A stretch of DNA of 64,000 nt from Neurospora crassa OR74A (Eukaryota; Ascomycota; Sordariomycetes; Sordariales; Sordariaceae). Position numbers and translations under genes: made by a program. Location of the stretch: the NCBI RefSeq assembly GCF_000182925.2, contig NC_026505.1, forward strand, positions 2,976,001 to 3,040,000, in the 5' to 3' direction. The notes beneath the pieces are model-generated. The model made no database searches. It saw nothing but the letters and a program-made list of their open reading frames with translations, and was not told the DNA's origin. This document shows positions 33,957-45,892 of the stretch, one piece after another. The stretch's first letter is position 1, and each line of letters opens with the position of its first letter.

Positions 33957-36900
33957 TCAAGCATCAAGACCATCAAGCTCGACGAGCTTCACCACCGTCT
34001 TGATGATATCATTCTTCTCGACATCCAGCGACGGATTTTCGACCTTCATCGTGATCAACTTATCAATCAGCCCTCTCAACCTCGACACCAGAACACCGAT
34101 ACGGGCCCAACCGCGGAGGCGCAACCAGCCATCAACCACAAGACCGCGGCCCTGGGTATCCAAATCAATGGCACCCGAGAAAAGGAGGAGAGTGTATGCG
34201 TTGAATGCTAATGACGGTGTTAATATCCCAGTACTACAAGGAAAAAGAAACGGGTACAAGAACAAACTTACGCGTAAGATCCCTGATAAAGATCTTGCTA
34301 GTGGCAATCTTTGTGAAATACGACATGAACGACGCGTTGCCCGTGAATCCCTGACTGTCGAACAGCGTGCTGCTAGGATGGATAAACACCCTGCCGTTCT
34401 CCTGCGAGAAGAACTTGATGGTCTTGGCCTCCGGGTCCAGCTCTACGGCACCAGTCATGGATGCTGCAAACTTCTTGTCGGGGAACTGGATCCGGGCGAT
34501 CTGCGGGCTGAAGGCCGAGGCGGTGAGGGCGCGCAGGAGAGCCATGGACTTGGTTTGTTGGCTGTTATTGGACTCGGAGTAGTTGTGCGGGATGATACCC
34601 ATCTCTTTCAGAGCCGAGTAGTACTGCGACCGAGTCGAGGCAATGTCGGACAGGGTCTGGTAGTTGAGGAAGTTGTCGCCGCACCAGGCACGAACCCGAC
34701 TTTGCCCCATGCGCTCTTGCATCTGGTCGTTCCACTCCTGAAAGGCGCGGAGGTCGGTGAGCAGGTCGCCGTCGCCTTGGGAGAACCTCTTCCTGGCTTC
34801 TTTGGCTTCCTCGCGCTTCTCCTGGGGCGAGACAAACGGGCTCTTGGTGCTCAGGATGGCGGCGATGGTGACGCAGTCGTCAAGACAGCCGAAGATGGAG
34901 CCGTAGACCATCAGCTTGCCGCACCGCAGATCGGCGGGGATCATGGCCAGTTGCTGACCAAGGGCAGTCAGCTCCTCGCCATCGAGGGCACCCATTCTCC
35001 TAAGCATCGTGATCGATGCCTCGACGGCTGTGGCCTCGGGCGGCGTTGGGGCACGAGAGAGGAAGTGGCTGACGTCCTTGATGCCCATTGCTCTGACAGC
35101 CAAACACAGCTGCTCCAAGGGAACACGTCGGATCTCTGGGTCGGGACGCTCAGCCATTTGCATCTCCAGGTTCCGGGTGAAGAGCTTGTAGCATTTGCCT
35201 GCTTGGACACGGCCGGCACGACCACGACGTTGCTTGCAAGCGGCACGCGAAGCCCATGTCTCCTCGAGCTTGCGCATGTTGTTCTGAGGGTCGAACGAGG
35301 TCTCCTTGACCCTGCCGCTATCGATAACTGCGACGATGTCGTCGATAGTGATGGACGTCTCGGCAACGTTGGTGGCGATGACCACCTTTCTCTTGCCTGG
35401 AGGAGCGGACGCAAACACCCTCTTCTGCTCTTTGGTTTCCAAGGAGGCATGGAGAGGAAGAACATGGAGAGAAGGCACTGCTCGCAGAGCGTTGCAGGCG
35501 CGGTTGATTTCAGCAACGCCGGGGAGGAAAATCAGAATACCACCAGCCTTTTGAGTCTCGGCGAGTTCGCTATCAATGGCACATACGGTCTCCACAAGGA
35601 GGTCGTAGTTGATGCGGCTGCCCATTCTTTGGATGATCTTGTTGATAGGGTCATCGTTGGGGTCCTCTTTGGACTTGCTGCCAGCGTTGTCGTCATAGTA
35701 GTACTCGCGGTTGTTACCAATGCTGAAGCCCGTCATGTGAATTACATCGTCGAGGTAGTAGTCCTGAACAGGGTATGTCCGGCCAGAGATCTCAACCAGG
35801 CCAACCGAAACATTCTTCCCATCAACGGTAAAGTAGTCTTTGAAAGACGCAGCATCAAGCGTGGCACTCATGAGAATGAGTTTCAGATCCCTGCGCTTGT
35901 ACAACACATCACGAATAATGGCAAGCAGGAAATCAGTATCAAGACTGCGTTCGTGCACCTCGTCGACCACCACGTGGCTGACATCGGCAAGCGATGCGAC
36001 CACATCCTCTACGCGGCCGCCCGAGGTCTGGAGGCGTCGTAGCAGCACACCAGTCGTGACGAAGGTGATCCTGGTGTTCGGGCTCGTCTTGCTTTCGCCA
36101 CGGATCGAGTAACCGACTTCCTGGCCCACCTGTGAACATCGCTCGTCGCTAACTCTGTCCGCCAAACCCAGGGCAGAGATACGGCGAGGTTGTGTGACAA
36201 TGATGTTTGCGCTCTTTCCAAGTCCTTTGCTGTAGAGGTCATCCAAGATGAACTGGACGGACTGCGTAGACTTTCCGGAACCGGTTTCTCCAGAGATGAT
36301 GGTGACTTGGTTTTCCGACACCGTCTGGATGAGGTAATCCTGTACCTGCCATGCTGGCAGATTCTGCCGTGCGTACAGCATCTTCTTGTAAGAGGGGCTT
36401 TCCGTTCTGGCACGCCACTCCTCCGTGCTACGAGGATCAGGCGACCAGTTGATAGGCTTGGGGCAACGAGGGGCCCTTCGTGCCCGCTTAACGGCCTTTT
36501 TGGGTTCCTCTGAAGCTGCAGATGCCACAGCGGCAACTTCGCGGATGCGACCAGGCTTTTCGATGATGTCGTTGATGTTTTCTTGCACCCAGCTGGCAAC
36601 GTAGAAAATCTTCATCTCCTCGCCTTCCAGCGTAAGAGCATATGCCAATGCCTGCTTGATGACACTGAGCTTGATGTAGGACGGAAGAGCAGCCACCATA
36701 GCCAGAATAACCTGAGTAGGATACTGCTCTGATTTACGGAACTGCACGCAGGCATCCACGTTGGTTTGGCTGCCATTCTTGACACCCTCCAGCTTGATCT
36801 CGCAAATTTCTGGAGAAATCTTGGAAAACTTTTCGCCGAAGCACGCCTCCAACGTGGCCATCTCCTCTTCCCAGCACTCGTCAGCATCCCTCCAGGTGTC

Positions 36901-38196
36901 TAGACCATCCGCATCCTGCGAGGAGTCATCAATGGACTCGGAGCCGCTCGCCAGAAGAAGCTTCTGCAGGTCTTCTGCCGCTTTAGCCTCATCTCCGTTA
37001 TGGAGCGCCAAGAGCTTGCGACAGAGGTCAATAGAGTATCCGGACTGAGCGAGTCGCGTAATGGCGCCCTCTCTCTTGAGATCAGTGGCAGCGACAGTAA
37101 CGCCTGCGCTATACTTCTCAGGGAGAGCCCACCGCGGAAGATCATCCTCAGGAATATGAACCAAGAGCCATTCCAAGGCCTCTTCTCTGTCTTTGCACTC
37201 CTCCACGGCCTCCTCGATATGGCTTTGGCGGAATCCCAAATCCTTGAACTCCTTGACGATGGCGGCCTTTTGCGAGGCCGACATGACCACTCCGTTCGGA
37301 TTCCAGACCGTCTCCCTGCGGAGCAAATCCTCGAGCTGCGATCGCGTCTTGTTGCCCATCTCGATCTTGGGAACATTAGCCCATCCCCTCATGACATTGT
37401 GCGCGCCACCACCACCTGCGCCCCCGGAGCCACTGCCCCTGAATGCCAAGGAAACACCGGGTTCGTTTGCGGCCTTTTCCTTGGCGGCCTGGAGCTGAGC
37501 TCTCTTCTTCTCAGCGGCGGCCTTTGCCTCCTCGCGCTCTCTCTGAGCTTGGAAAGGGTCGGCCTCGTACATCCATGCCTTGCCCTCCTTGACATCCTGC
37601 TTCTTGAGGGCTTCAAACTCCTTCCACAGCGACCTGTAATCTGGCGGAAGCGTCATGTGCATGTTTTTCATGCTGCAAACGCGGTACAGGGCATAGGTAG
37701 CGGCGAAATGCTTGGCCTCGAGGGCAGTGGGCTTGTAGGCGAGGTGCACATGGCTTGGAGGCAGCTTGAATGGCGGCAGCGTGGTGACTTCCTGCGTCTT
37801 TGGGTTCTTTGCGCTGAGAGTAACAAAGACAGAGAACCCATCCTTGGTCTTGATGGTGTTGTAGTCGGGTCTCTCCCACTTTTGCTTCTGGCAGTGCTCC
37901 GAAAGAAGGTTCACGGGTAGCTTGCCTGTCCAGGAGTGACCACCGATGAGTTGCTTAACCGTCGGCTTCGGGGGCCCGGCGTCAAGCTCCTCCGCGGGCT
38001 TGGAGGGACCAGCTTTAGCTCCTCCCCTCTTGCCCTTAGGTTCCTTGTCGGAATTGCTAAAGACAATGAAATCGCCCTCTGATGGGCCTGCGGCCTTCTT
38101 GGAGTCCTTTTTGGATTTGGAGGTGGGCTGAGATGCTGCCGACGATGAAGCGGCTGCGGGCGCAGGGGCACTGCTCTTGGTTCCCTTTTTGGCCAT
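33957..38196 (-). CDS. DHX57-type DEVH-box ATP-dependent RNA helicase
   Basis: DEAH/RHA-family helicase, orthologous in layout to human DHX57 and yeast YLR419W. Exons are 38196-34272 and 34207-33957, giving 1391 aa (human DHX57 is about the same). A Ser/Ala/Lys-rich disordered N-terminus is followed by a UBA domain (about 300-350, FKDLGFRQSHIEEAVEEC) and an RWD domain (about 440-545, ECWEEEMATLEACFGEKF). The helicase core has GETGSGKST near 637, DEVHERSLDTD near 744, the SATL motif and QRRGRAGRVQ. Helicase-associated and OB-fold domains follow, ending YTLLLFSGAIDLDT and VVDGWLRLRGWARIGVLV. The single intron interrupts the OB fold and joins IFIRDLT to PFNAYTLL. RNA remodelling, possibly ribosome-linked, is inferred from the family. 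Confidence 0.95.
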
Positions 38197-39677
38197 ATTT
38201 GCGACCGTAGGTAGTTTGTGAATTGTCTCCCACGATAAAGAATTGGTGTTGTATTTTCAAAGTTCACCGGTTGCTCAAGCGTTGCAGAAAAGGAAAAGGT
38301 TGAAGCCGAAGAGTTGGCCGCGGCGAATGACACCCACAAGAACTGCACCTACGCTTGCGCCGCTGTCCATTTCTGTCGGGCCTGGTGGAATTAGTGAGTG
38401 AAGGAGGGCCGGAGATATCTGGCCCGGTGAGAGTAATGATCGGTGATACAATCAGGTCCACAATCAACTCAAATGGAAGTCGAAGGTGGGGAGGTGATAG
38501 CTGTGTCGGTTCGGTTGCGCAAGTAGCTTCAGTTCTTGTTGGTTTGGTTTGCCAGACGAGAAATTCAATCCCTGTGGTTTGATGACAAGCACCGTGAGCG
38601 TTGACGGCAAAAAAAACTGAAGTCACTGCAAGGACAGCGGCTGCACTGGGGCGGCGTCAAAAGTGGGTCCATCTGGACGTGGCTCATCAGTACCTAGAGG
38701 TATGTATCTACCTTTTCTATTGTGTGATGACCGCCATAAAGGACCTATCTTGGTTGACTCTTTTAGTCAACTGCCAATAACTGTGTGTTGATTCTCCCTC
38801 ATCTCACCAAGCTTTTGGAGGTTCAAGAAGGTGGTAAATCACACCAAACGAGTACCGTTGGCCAGGAATCTCAAGTTAAGAGGTGCTCCCAGTTACGTGC
38901 GAAAAGAGTGGGGCTAATCACAAGCATGGTGCTGTTAGGGTTGTGGTTAGGGTTCACAGCGGTAACTGCTGTGCTGGCGAGCAGGACACAGAGTCGCAGC
39001 TGAGAGTTGGGACCCAGGGAGGGGTTCGCGCAGGAACACTGCATTTCACCTTTACAGCCGTTTCTAGTTATATCCAGGATGTGAACAAGTCAGAAATGTT
39101 TCACCCGAGAAGCATCCGTCTACTTTCCAAAATGCGAACAGGCGATTCTCTACCTGGGATTTTGCGTCTGTGAGCAGGCTTGTGCGACCCTCGGCCCGGG
39201 ACCGCAAGGCCCCAACTTGTGTAAACATTCACGGCCATCAAAAGGCAAGCGCGTCTCCCGCCGGACTACCTACATAACTCTGCGTCTGCCTCTTCGTGGC
39301 AAGTTTGACCCAGCCTTTCATCCTCTCTCTGTCCTCTCCTGTCCCGTCCTTCCTCCTGGTGGGGCGCACCTCGGGTTCCCATTGATACCACCGGGACTCT
39401 GTTCTGTAAGTGAGTTCAGTTGCAACTTTCACTGCTCAGTCCACAGCCATCTCTCTCAAACACAAGACACTTTCAAACTACTGCCTTCAACTGCGGGGTT
39501 ACCAAGGTTCAGTTACATCTACACTATTGCCTGGTGTTCCCATTCATTGGAGTGGTATTTGGATACCTACCCCTAGCTGGCTGATGCCTCCTGCCTTGTT
39601 AGTCCTAGCAGGCTTTCATCGTGTGTTCATTTCTGTCTGCCCGTCCATCATTCTCATTTGGTTTTCACCTCACCAAC
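38197..39677. other. Divergent promoter region
   Basis: About 1.5 kb between the helicase (-) and the Gln/Pro-rich protein gene (+). Two TTAGGG units lie close together at 38935-38954. No coding sequence was recognised. Confidence 0.5.
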
Positions 39678-41369
39678 ATGAGTAGCGACAGCAACCAAAA
39701 TAATCCCAAACGCGCTTCCTACGTCGTGCGCGAGACTCCAGTACCACTCCCCTCATACGCTGGTGTGCCCAACAGTCAGGCCTTATCTGCAGCTCCAGCT
39801 CCAGCTTCAGCTCCAGCCCCAGCCTCAGCCCCAGCTCCGGCACAAAGCCAGCAACTCCAACAGTCAGGGCCACTGGATGGTGAATTACTTCTAGATTCTA
39901 CCCTCCCAGGCGTGAAACCATCTATTGAACACGCAGATAATAGCAGCACAATGTCGTCTTCGGGCCGGCAACTTAGGAGTCGACGGCCAGCTCCTCCTCC
40001 ACCCTCGGAGCCGCCTTCGAAGAAACGAAAAGCTACATCATCCCGAGCTGCTCCCGAGCCTCCCCAGGAAACAGTCCAACCCGTCTCACCACCCCTGCCA
40101 CATGAGGATGAAGAACAACCAAAAGCTACCCCTAAGCAAATGCCAATTTTAAGACCCCCTACCCAAACGGGTGGTACGTCGCCGCCACAGCACCCCGACG
40201 ACATCTACCGTATGCCGCCTCTCCCACCCTACCTCTCCGTCCAGCCGCGCATCTGTGAGCCGGCCGACAACTACCGGGGCTGGACCACCCCGTTAGAATT
40301 CAGCTACAAGATGAACGTGCACCCGCTCACCTTCTACGGCTCCTTCGACATCTGGTTCGAGCAGGTCCAAAAGATGGCTGAAGCTAGCAACTGTTCAATA
40401 GAGCTGAATACGCGCATCGGCAAGTTTCCCGACCCGGGCACCGTCGAGGCCTTCATCTGCCAGATGCGCTTCCTGAGCTGCTGGCGGATCCTCCACGGCA
40501 CCATCTCGGGTGCCTACTGGGCCTATATGCGCGTGCTGGGCTACAGCCGGATCCCAGTCTTTACGGGCGCGCCTGATGGGGGCAGTGGCGAGCAATCCGG
40601 CGCGTGTCAGTGGCAGCCTCAGCCGAGCGACTGCGTCTACTTTGCCTTGGAGGTCAAGAAGCGCGTGACGGTGCCCAACTCGGAGCAGCAGCCGTGGTAC
40701 CAAACCATGAGGATGGTGGAGGAGGTGCGGTCGGCCAAAGTGACGGACTACCCGAGCGTTCAGCAGTACAAGGAGGGTATGGCGTGGCTGAAGGAGGTGT
40801 TGAATGGCATGATCCTCAAGGGCGATAGGCAGGTGTGCGAGTCCATGTATGATCGGAAACCGGACTGGGCGCCGGAGTGGCCGGAAGTGCCAGCGGGCGG
40901 CGAGGTGGAACCTCCTTGGGCACTTAAAGGAAGCCCGTTACGAGCCGAGGATGCGTTCAGCGGTTCCAATGGATCCGCGGGAGTAGTAAGCAGTTCGAAA
41001 AACGCCGGCCACATCGGCCAACAACATCAACCTCAACAAGCACAATCAACCTTTCAAATTGACCCAAGACTTCAAGCAGGCCCTCCAGACCACCACCACC
41101 ACCACCAACAACAACATCAACCAAACAACCACGCAATAGCCCGCCTAGCACCAATGAGCGCCTCTTCCAGTGACGGCGGCTACAGCTATGGCGGCGACGG
41201 ATCAGTAGACTTTGCCAACAGCAACAACAACCTAATCTTCATGGACGGCACAACCGCCAGTGCAGTCGCCGTCGCTGCCGCTGAAGCGCACGGCCTAGGC
41301 GTAGGCGGTCCTAGCAGAATTCTGCAGCAGCAGCAGCAGGAAAACAACGATAGCAACACCAACCAATAA
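39678..41369 (+). CDS. Uncharacterised protein with Ala/Pro, Gln and His tracts
   Basis: A single-exon frame of 563 aa starting at ATG 39678 (CAACATGAG); an upstream GTG in frame is not used. Residues 35-65 are Ala-Pro-Ser repeats. A basic patch with PPSEPPSKKRKAT (about 115) could be a nuclear localisation signal. The central part, about 195-430 (from YRMPPLPPYLSVQPRICEP to WPEVPAGGEVEPPW), is dense in aromatic residues and looks like a folded domain. The C-terminus is Gln/His-rich (HHHHHQQQHQ near 475) and ends with a Gln/Asn tail. I do not recognise the central domain. Nuclear, chromatin- or RNA-linked function is a guess from composition. Only the long ATG-initiated frame and the structured core support it as a gene. 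Confidence 0.75.
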   Translation: MSSDSNQNNPKRASYVVRETPVPLPSYAGVPNSQALSAAPAPASAPAPASAPAPAQSQQLQQSGPLDGELLLDSTLPGVKPSIEHADNSSTMSSSGRQLRSRRPAPPPPSEPPSKKRKATSSRAAPEPPQETVQPVSPPLPHEDEEQPKATPKQMPILRPPTQTGGTSPPQHPDDIYRMPPLPPYLSVQPRICEPADNYRGWTTPLEFSYKMNVHPLTFYGSFDIWFEQVQKMAEASNCSIELNTRIGKFPDPGTVEAFICQMRFLSCWRILHGTISGAYWAYMRVLGYSRIPVFTGAPDGGSGEQSGACQWQPQPSDCVYFALEVKKRVTVPNSEQQPWYQTMRMVEEVRSAKVTDYPSVQQYKEGMAWLKEVLNGMILKGDRQVCESMYDRKPDWAPEWPEVPAGGEVEPPWALKGSPLRAEDAFSGSNGSAGVVSSSKNAGHIGQQHQPQQAQSTFQIDPRLQAGPPDHHHHHQQQHQPNNHAIARLAPMSASSSDGGYSYGGDGSVDFANSNNNLIFMDGTTASAVAVAAAEAHGLGVGGPSRILQQQQQENNDSNTNQ

Positions 41370-42099
41370 TGTGAAGAGCCATTTCAGCTAGTAGCGACGA
41401 GATGGGGAAAACATGTGGGGAAAAATCATTCGACTTGAGGGAAGAGAATTGCCACGGATACTGGTCAAAATCGGCGGGGCGGGGGAAGCGGGATCATAAG
41501 GCGAGACTGACGGCGCAGCAATGACCTTGACGACCTCGAGGACGGCAGTGGACATAGCAACTGCATTTGTTTAACGAAGGAACATGACGCTATCTTGATT
41601 CTTAATTTGAGTGTAGGTACATGCTATGGGCGCTGGACATGGGCATAAGGACTGACAATGGGGTCAACACCTATTTTTAATTTGTTTCTTTTCTTGTTTT
41701 CTTTTTCTACTCTCTGGCTACCGGAAGGGGTGGCGGTTGAGCGAGGTCAAGAAGTCACGCATTCTATTTGGATGGATAGGCAAAATGGATGGAACAATTA
41801 GGCAAAGCAAAACGGGGTTTCAAACATGGAATTGGCGCGGAGTTTTCTTCGAAAGCAGTGATGTGTCTCGGGGCAACCGATGTTCGTTTCAATGACCTGC
41901 CTGGATGTACGGAACTATCATGAATTATGAATGGCAGTACGGGTTTGGGTAGAAATAGCATACGTGGGATGGATCAGGGATGCATTAAACTTGAGGTTCT
42001 TCAGCCATGGCGAACGCCACGACAAGAATGCAACTCGAGGTTTATACAGACTGAAATGAGATATGCATACGATCAGTAGGCTCGAACACGAATCCATTG
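41370..42099. other. Convergent intergenic region
   Basis: About 730 bp between two 3' ends. AT-rich sequence near 41675-41715 may serve polyadenylation. I see no gene. Confidence 0.45.
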
Positions 42100-43579
42100 T
42101 CAACTAACAACACACCCTAAGCCTGCGCTTTCTAATCCATCGTCCCTACTCCTTCGTTTGAAGCCGATATTTGCCACAGTGTCCTGCTTCGGCGATGATG
42201 CTGGCTGGTCAACAAATAGAGACGGTGATGGTTGAGGCACCGATTTGACATGGTCCTGCTGTGCTTGTTCGCCTTCTTGATCGTCTTCGTCTGGTGCTGT
42301 TCCTGTTCGTGGCGACGGTGTTGAAGGTGCTGAATAATCGCAAAAAGATGATGAAAATGATGATGACGGAAAGTGATCCTGCTCTTGTTGTTCGTGCTCT
42401 TGCTTTGTACGCGATGTCGGTTCCGGAGTCCTTGGTGGTAAAAATAGAGGTTGAGACGACCACGGTGGTTCTGGGGGATCCGAGCTCAGGGCAACCACTA
42501 TGCAGTCCAAAATTTCTTCCTCCGACTCCTCCACTATTCCTTCTGTTTGTTCTTCTTCTCTGGACTCATTGCCCAAAGTCGACCACTAAGCGCTATCAAT
42601 GGGGATGTCCTTCGAGTGGCGGTTAGTCACAAAGGGGTCGTGCAACAGGATGTTTCTTACAGGATGCCATTGAATGAAAAGCTGCCTTGTGGGTTGCTAG
42701 TGCTCATACGAACCTCTTCACCAGTTGCTTCGATGTCACTAGGGTCCAAGCCATTCAAGGTCATATCTACGTCACCAAACGCATCCTTGAAGTTGTTGTT
42801 CTCGTCGCCTGAAATGAAGTCGGAAAAGTCAGAGAGGCATTCGCTCGCTAGCACTCTGGCTTTTCGGTAAAGTATGAGGAGAAGGGCATGGCACGGCATG
42901 ACCCTATGGAGACATGAGATATAGGAGTGAAAGAAATATGAACAAGGATAGGTATTTTGATCTTGGTATCTAAAGAAAACAAGAATGACACAGCGCAGCG
43001 CGAATGGGAAAGATGAAGACTCGCCGGACACCGTGATAAGAGTTGAGATTGGGAGCCGAAAAGTGGCTACTTTTACTCACTTGCGGCCTCGTCGACGTCA
43101 GAGGCAGCATCAGAGGCAACCTTGTCGGCCTCATCCGCATCCTCCTCGTTGGCGACAGCCTCCTCGCCATCTTCCTCCTCAGCAGACTGCTCGGTCGCAG
43201 CCTTGGGGGGGCGGCCACGTCTGCCAGGTCCGCCTTTCTTGGGGGTAGGCTTCTTGGAGCTGGGAGTGGCAGCCTCGCTGACATCGGACTTGCGAGGACG
43301 ACCACGGCCTCTGCCCGTGGAAGAGGGGGTGGCCTTAGGCGCAGCAGCCTTCTTGGCGGCAACGGGGGTGGCCGCAGACTTGGGAGGACGTCCGCGGCGA
43401 GAGTTGGTGCTGGCAGCAGTCTTCTGAGTGGCCTTCTTCACACCACCGCTGCCCTTGGGCCTTCCCCGGGGGCGACCAGAAGGCTTGGGTACGGTCTTCC
43501 TCTCAGACGGGTCCTTGGGGGGACGGCCGCGGCCGCGCTTGACGGGCTGCTCCTCAGATTGGGGCTTGGTGGGCGCCAT
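42100..43579 (-). CDS. Multi-AT-hook chromatin protein
   Basis: HMGA-like DNA-binding protein. Exon 1 (43579-43081) carries five AT-hooks with GRP cores (KRGRGRPPK, RPRGRPKG, SRRGRPPK, GRGRGRPRK, GRRGRPPK) in a Lys/Pro/Ala-rich chain, then an acidic stretch. These motifs bind the minor groove of AT-rich DNA, so a nuclear location is expected. Exon 2 begins at 42808 (TTTCAG acceptor) and adds an acidic segment (DENNNFKDAFGDVDMTL). It either ends at TAA 42657 (216 aa) or is spliced at 42661 to a third acidic Pro/Ser-rich exon (42559-42100), which gives 368 aa in phase with a GACTAAC branch. Retaining the first intron gives a 168-aa form. Exon 1 is certain, exon 2 probable, exon 3 possible. Confidence 0.72.
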
Positions 43580-44864
43580 ATTAGTTGAAGTAGATATGGA
43601 TGCAATTGCGATCTACTCGAAAGTGCTTCTTGCTGTTTCCTCTTCAAACAGTTAGTTTTGGGTGATGCAACGTGAAAGGACGGCTGCGTCAGCAAAGCAA
43701 ATGAAAATAAACCTGCCGACTGGGCAGGGTGGAGGTCGTGGATGAGGAAAATAAGGTGCAAATGCGAAAAGCAGCACGCGCACTTACCGAAAACAAAAAA
43801 AATCGGCAAAAATGGCCACGATCCGGTTGCAACGAATCTTGGGTGTATTCGTCAAGTTCGGCGGAAGGAGAAGGATGGCTGGGTGGTTTTTTGGTTATAG
43901 GAAAAAGAAATGATTTTTGTTTTGATTTATTTCGGACGGGGTCCAGGTGGTGCCGCAGGAGCAGGAGCGGGCTGGCCCAGCCAAAAGCGTGTGCTGTCAC
44001 TTGACGCGACCTGGCCTGGACCCTTCCTCATGGGCGCGTCCCTTCCTTGTCCCGTCCCCTCAACAACAACCCCTTTCCGGGCAGGTTGGAACCGGGAACC
44101 TTGGTCCCCGTTCTGGGGTAATTCGAAGATGAACACCCATGTCATATTATTCGTTGCGAGCACGAGAGCGTTTGCATGCCATGATGTTCGCCTAATTAGG
44201 CTTTTGTATAGTCTTAACATTTGTTTGAAAGCACAGCGGTTATATCCAACAAATTGCATGGATCACAGCGCTTGGTGTCTTTGCTGGGTCCGGTTCTTCC
44301 CCAAGACATCAGCCTGTCTCGTGCTTTCTCATATTTTCCCAATACACAACGTTGTTCCTTCCTTTCGCCTTCACTTTGTCTTCGCTCCTACTGTTTCTGC
44401 CATCGATAACAGTTCGAACATGCGCGACGAGATCATCATTATTGGTTGTACCTCCGGTGTCGTAATCACATCAGTTGGCCCATGTATACCTAATAAATAG
44501 CCATTTCATATCTCATCGTCGTTATATGGTACAAATCTCTGCGTTTTTCCCTTGACTCCGTTATGAGCTGGTGTACTGCTTGCAGCGCTTCGTTGTTTCC
44601 AACTTCAGAAGAATTTCGGCTCGCAAGATCCCATTTCTCATCGTATCACCAGCTTCCTGTGTCCCGCCGAATTGTTGAGCCCAACACTAGACCAATCTTA
44701 CAAAATTTTGGCAGGAAGGGAGCTACCTGCTGGCGGTTTACATAACCACCAGGTCCCGGTATATAAAGACATAAAGAGAACAGGATCGATCCAATGTGAT
44801 TAGATGTCTATAAGAAGGTGTGTTTACGCGAAAACTGCAAAGAAGGTTGTTGCAGTCCCCCCGT
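43580..44864. other. Upstream region of the AT-hook gene
   Basis: About 1.3 kb between the AT-hook gene start and the 3' end of the Irc22 gene, both on the minus strand. An open plus-strand frame (about 43910-44500) has no recognisable domain. I see no gene. Confidence 0.45.
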
Positions 44865-45892
44865 TCATTGATCACCACCTTTCTTGGCCTTGGCGCTGGC
44901 ACCGCTCTTGACGCGGCGGGCAACGGGGCGGTTGAGATGGTGCGAGGGGATCCAGCTCTCGTCAAAGTTCTTCTCGCCGCCAGAGGTGGCACCGGCCGAC
45001 TCGGAACCAGACAAGGGCTCGGAAACTTCGACCTTCTTGACCTTAGGGGCCTTGGTCTTCTTAACAGCCTGGGGGAAGAGAGCCTCGATCCAGGTCTTGT
45101 AAACGAAGTAGAGGGTGGCACCGAAGACACCGGTCAGGAAGAGGTAGAGGAAAATGCTACGGAAGAAGTAGGTCAGCGCCAATGTTCGTCATTTCTGTGG
45201 TTCAGGGCCTAAGATCACTCACATCTGGGGGTCAAAGATGCTGGTGGGGGCCTCAACAATGCTGGCGGTGCCGTTGTGCAGCTGGATCTCAAAAACCTCG
45301 CCGGCAGGGTTGGTGACGACGGCAAGAAGCTCGACAACGACATCCTGGGGCATCATGTCCAAGACAAAGTTGTAAGGGAGAGTCTGCTTCTCGCCAGCCG
45401 GAATCTCGATCTGGAACCGAGTGGCGGTTAAGTTGCGCACAATCTGGGCGTAGACAGGCGCGTCCTCGGGCAGGGGGCGAGTGGTCTTGAGGGCACCGCC
45501 AACGAAGGCGACCTGGATAGGGCCATCCTCCTGGTTGGTGATGTCAATGAGGGCCTTGGTGACCTTGCCGTTTACGAGTTTGACGCCAAAGATGTCGGCA
45601 TCGGGGAAGGTAGTCTCGATATCGGCCTTCAGCTCGGGCTGCGAGACGGGAGCCGCGGTCGAATCATCGCCGAAGGTCTATAAGAAGCTCTGGTGGTTAG
45701 CAGGTGAAATGACGGGGAAACGGGGAGAAGCTGTGATGCGGTCATGACTACCTAGCTGAGTAGCTAGCGAGAGGTAGCTGTTCCCGACGAGAACACAACT
45801 GGGAAGGGACCTGAGCTCACCTCTTCTTGTGCGAAGACAGACACGGCGCGGAGAGCGAGCAGGGCGAGAGAGCACCACCTGAAGTTGACCAT
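44865..45892 (-). CDS. Irc22 family ER membrane protein (TRAP-alpha/SSR1-like)
   Basis: Fungal relative of the alpha subunit of the translocon-associated protein complex. Exons are 45892-45821, 45677-45223 and 45156-44865, giving 272 aa. Exon 1 encodes a signal peptide ([21 protein letters not shown]) ending at the intron. The lumenal part (about 25-170) is an Ig-like TRAP-alpha domain with [38 protein letters not shown] (a glycosylation site at NLT) and [16 protein letters not shown]. The third exon opens with the membrane helix [20 protein letters not shown], followed by a cytosolic Lys/Ser-rich tail. The family is tied to ER protein import, and yeast Irc22 has no firm role. The splice sites at both introns restore conserved positions. 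Confidence 0.88.

Noticed and set aside
34000-36042. Very long plus-strand open frame (about 2 kb) opposite the DHX57-type helicase
   Set aside because: It is antisense to a strongly conserved helicase core. High GC at third positions of the sense gene removes stops from the opposite strand. The translation has no recognisable domain.
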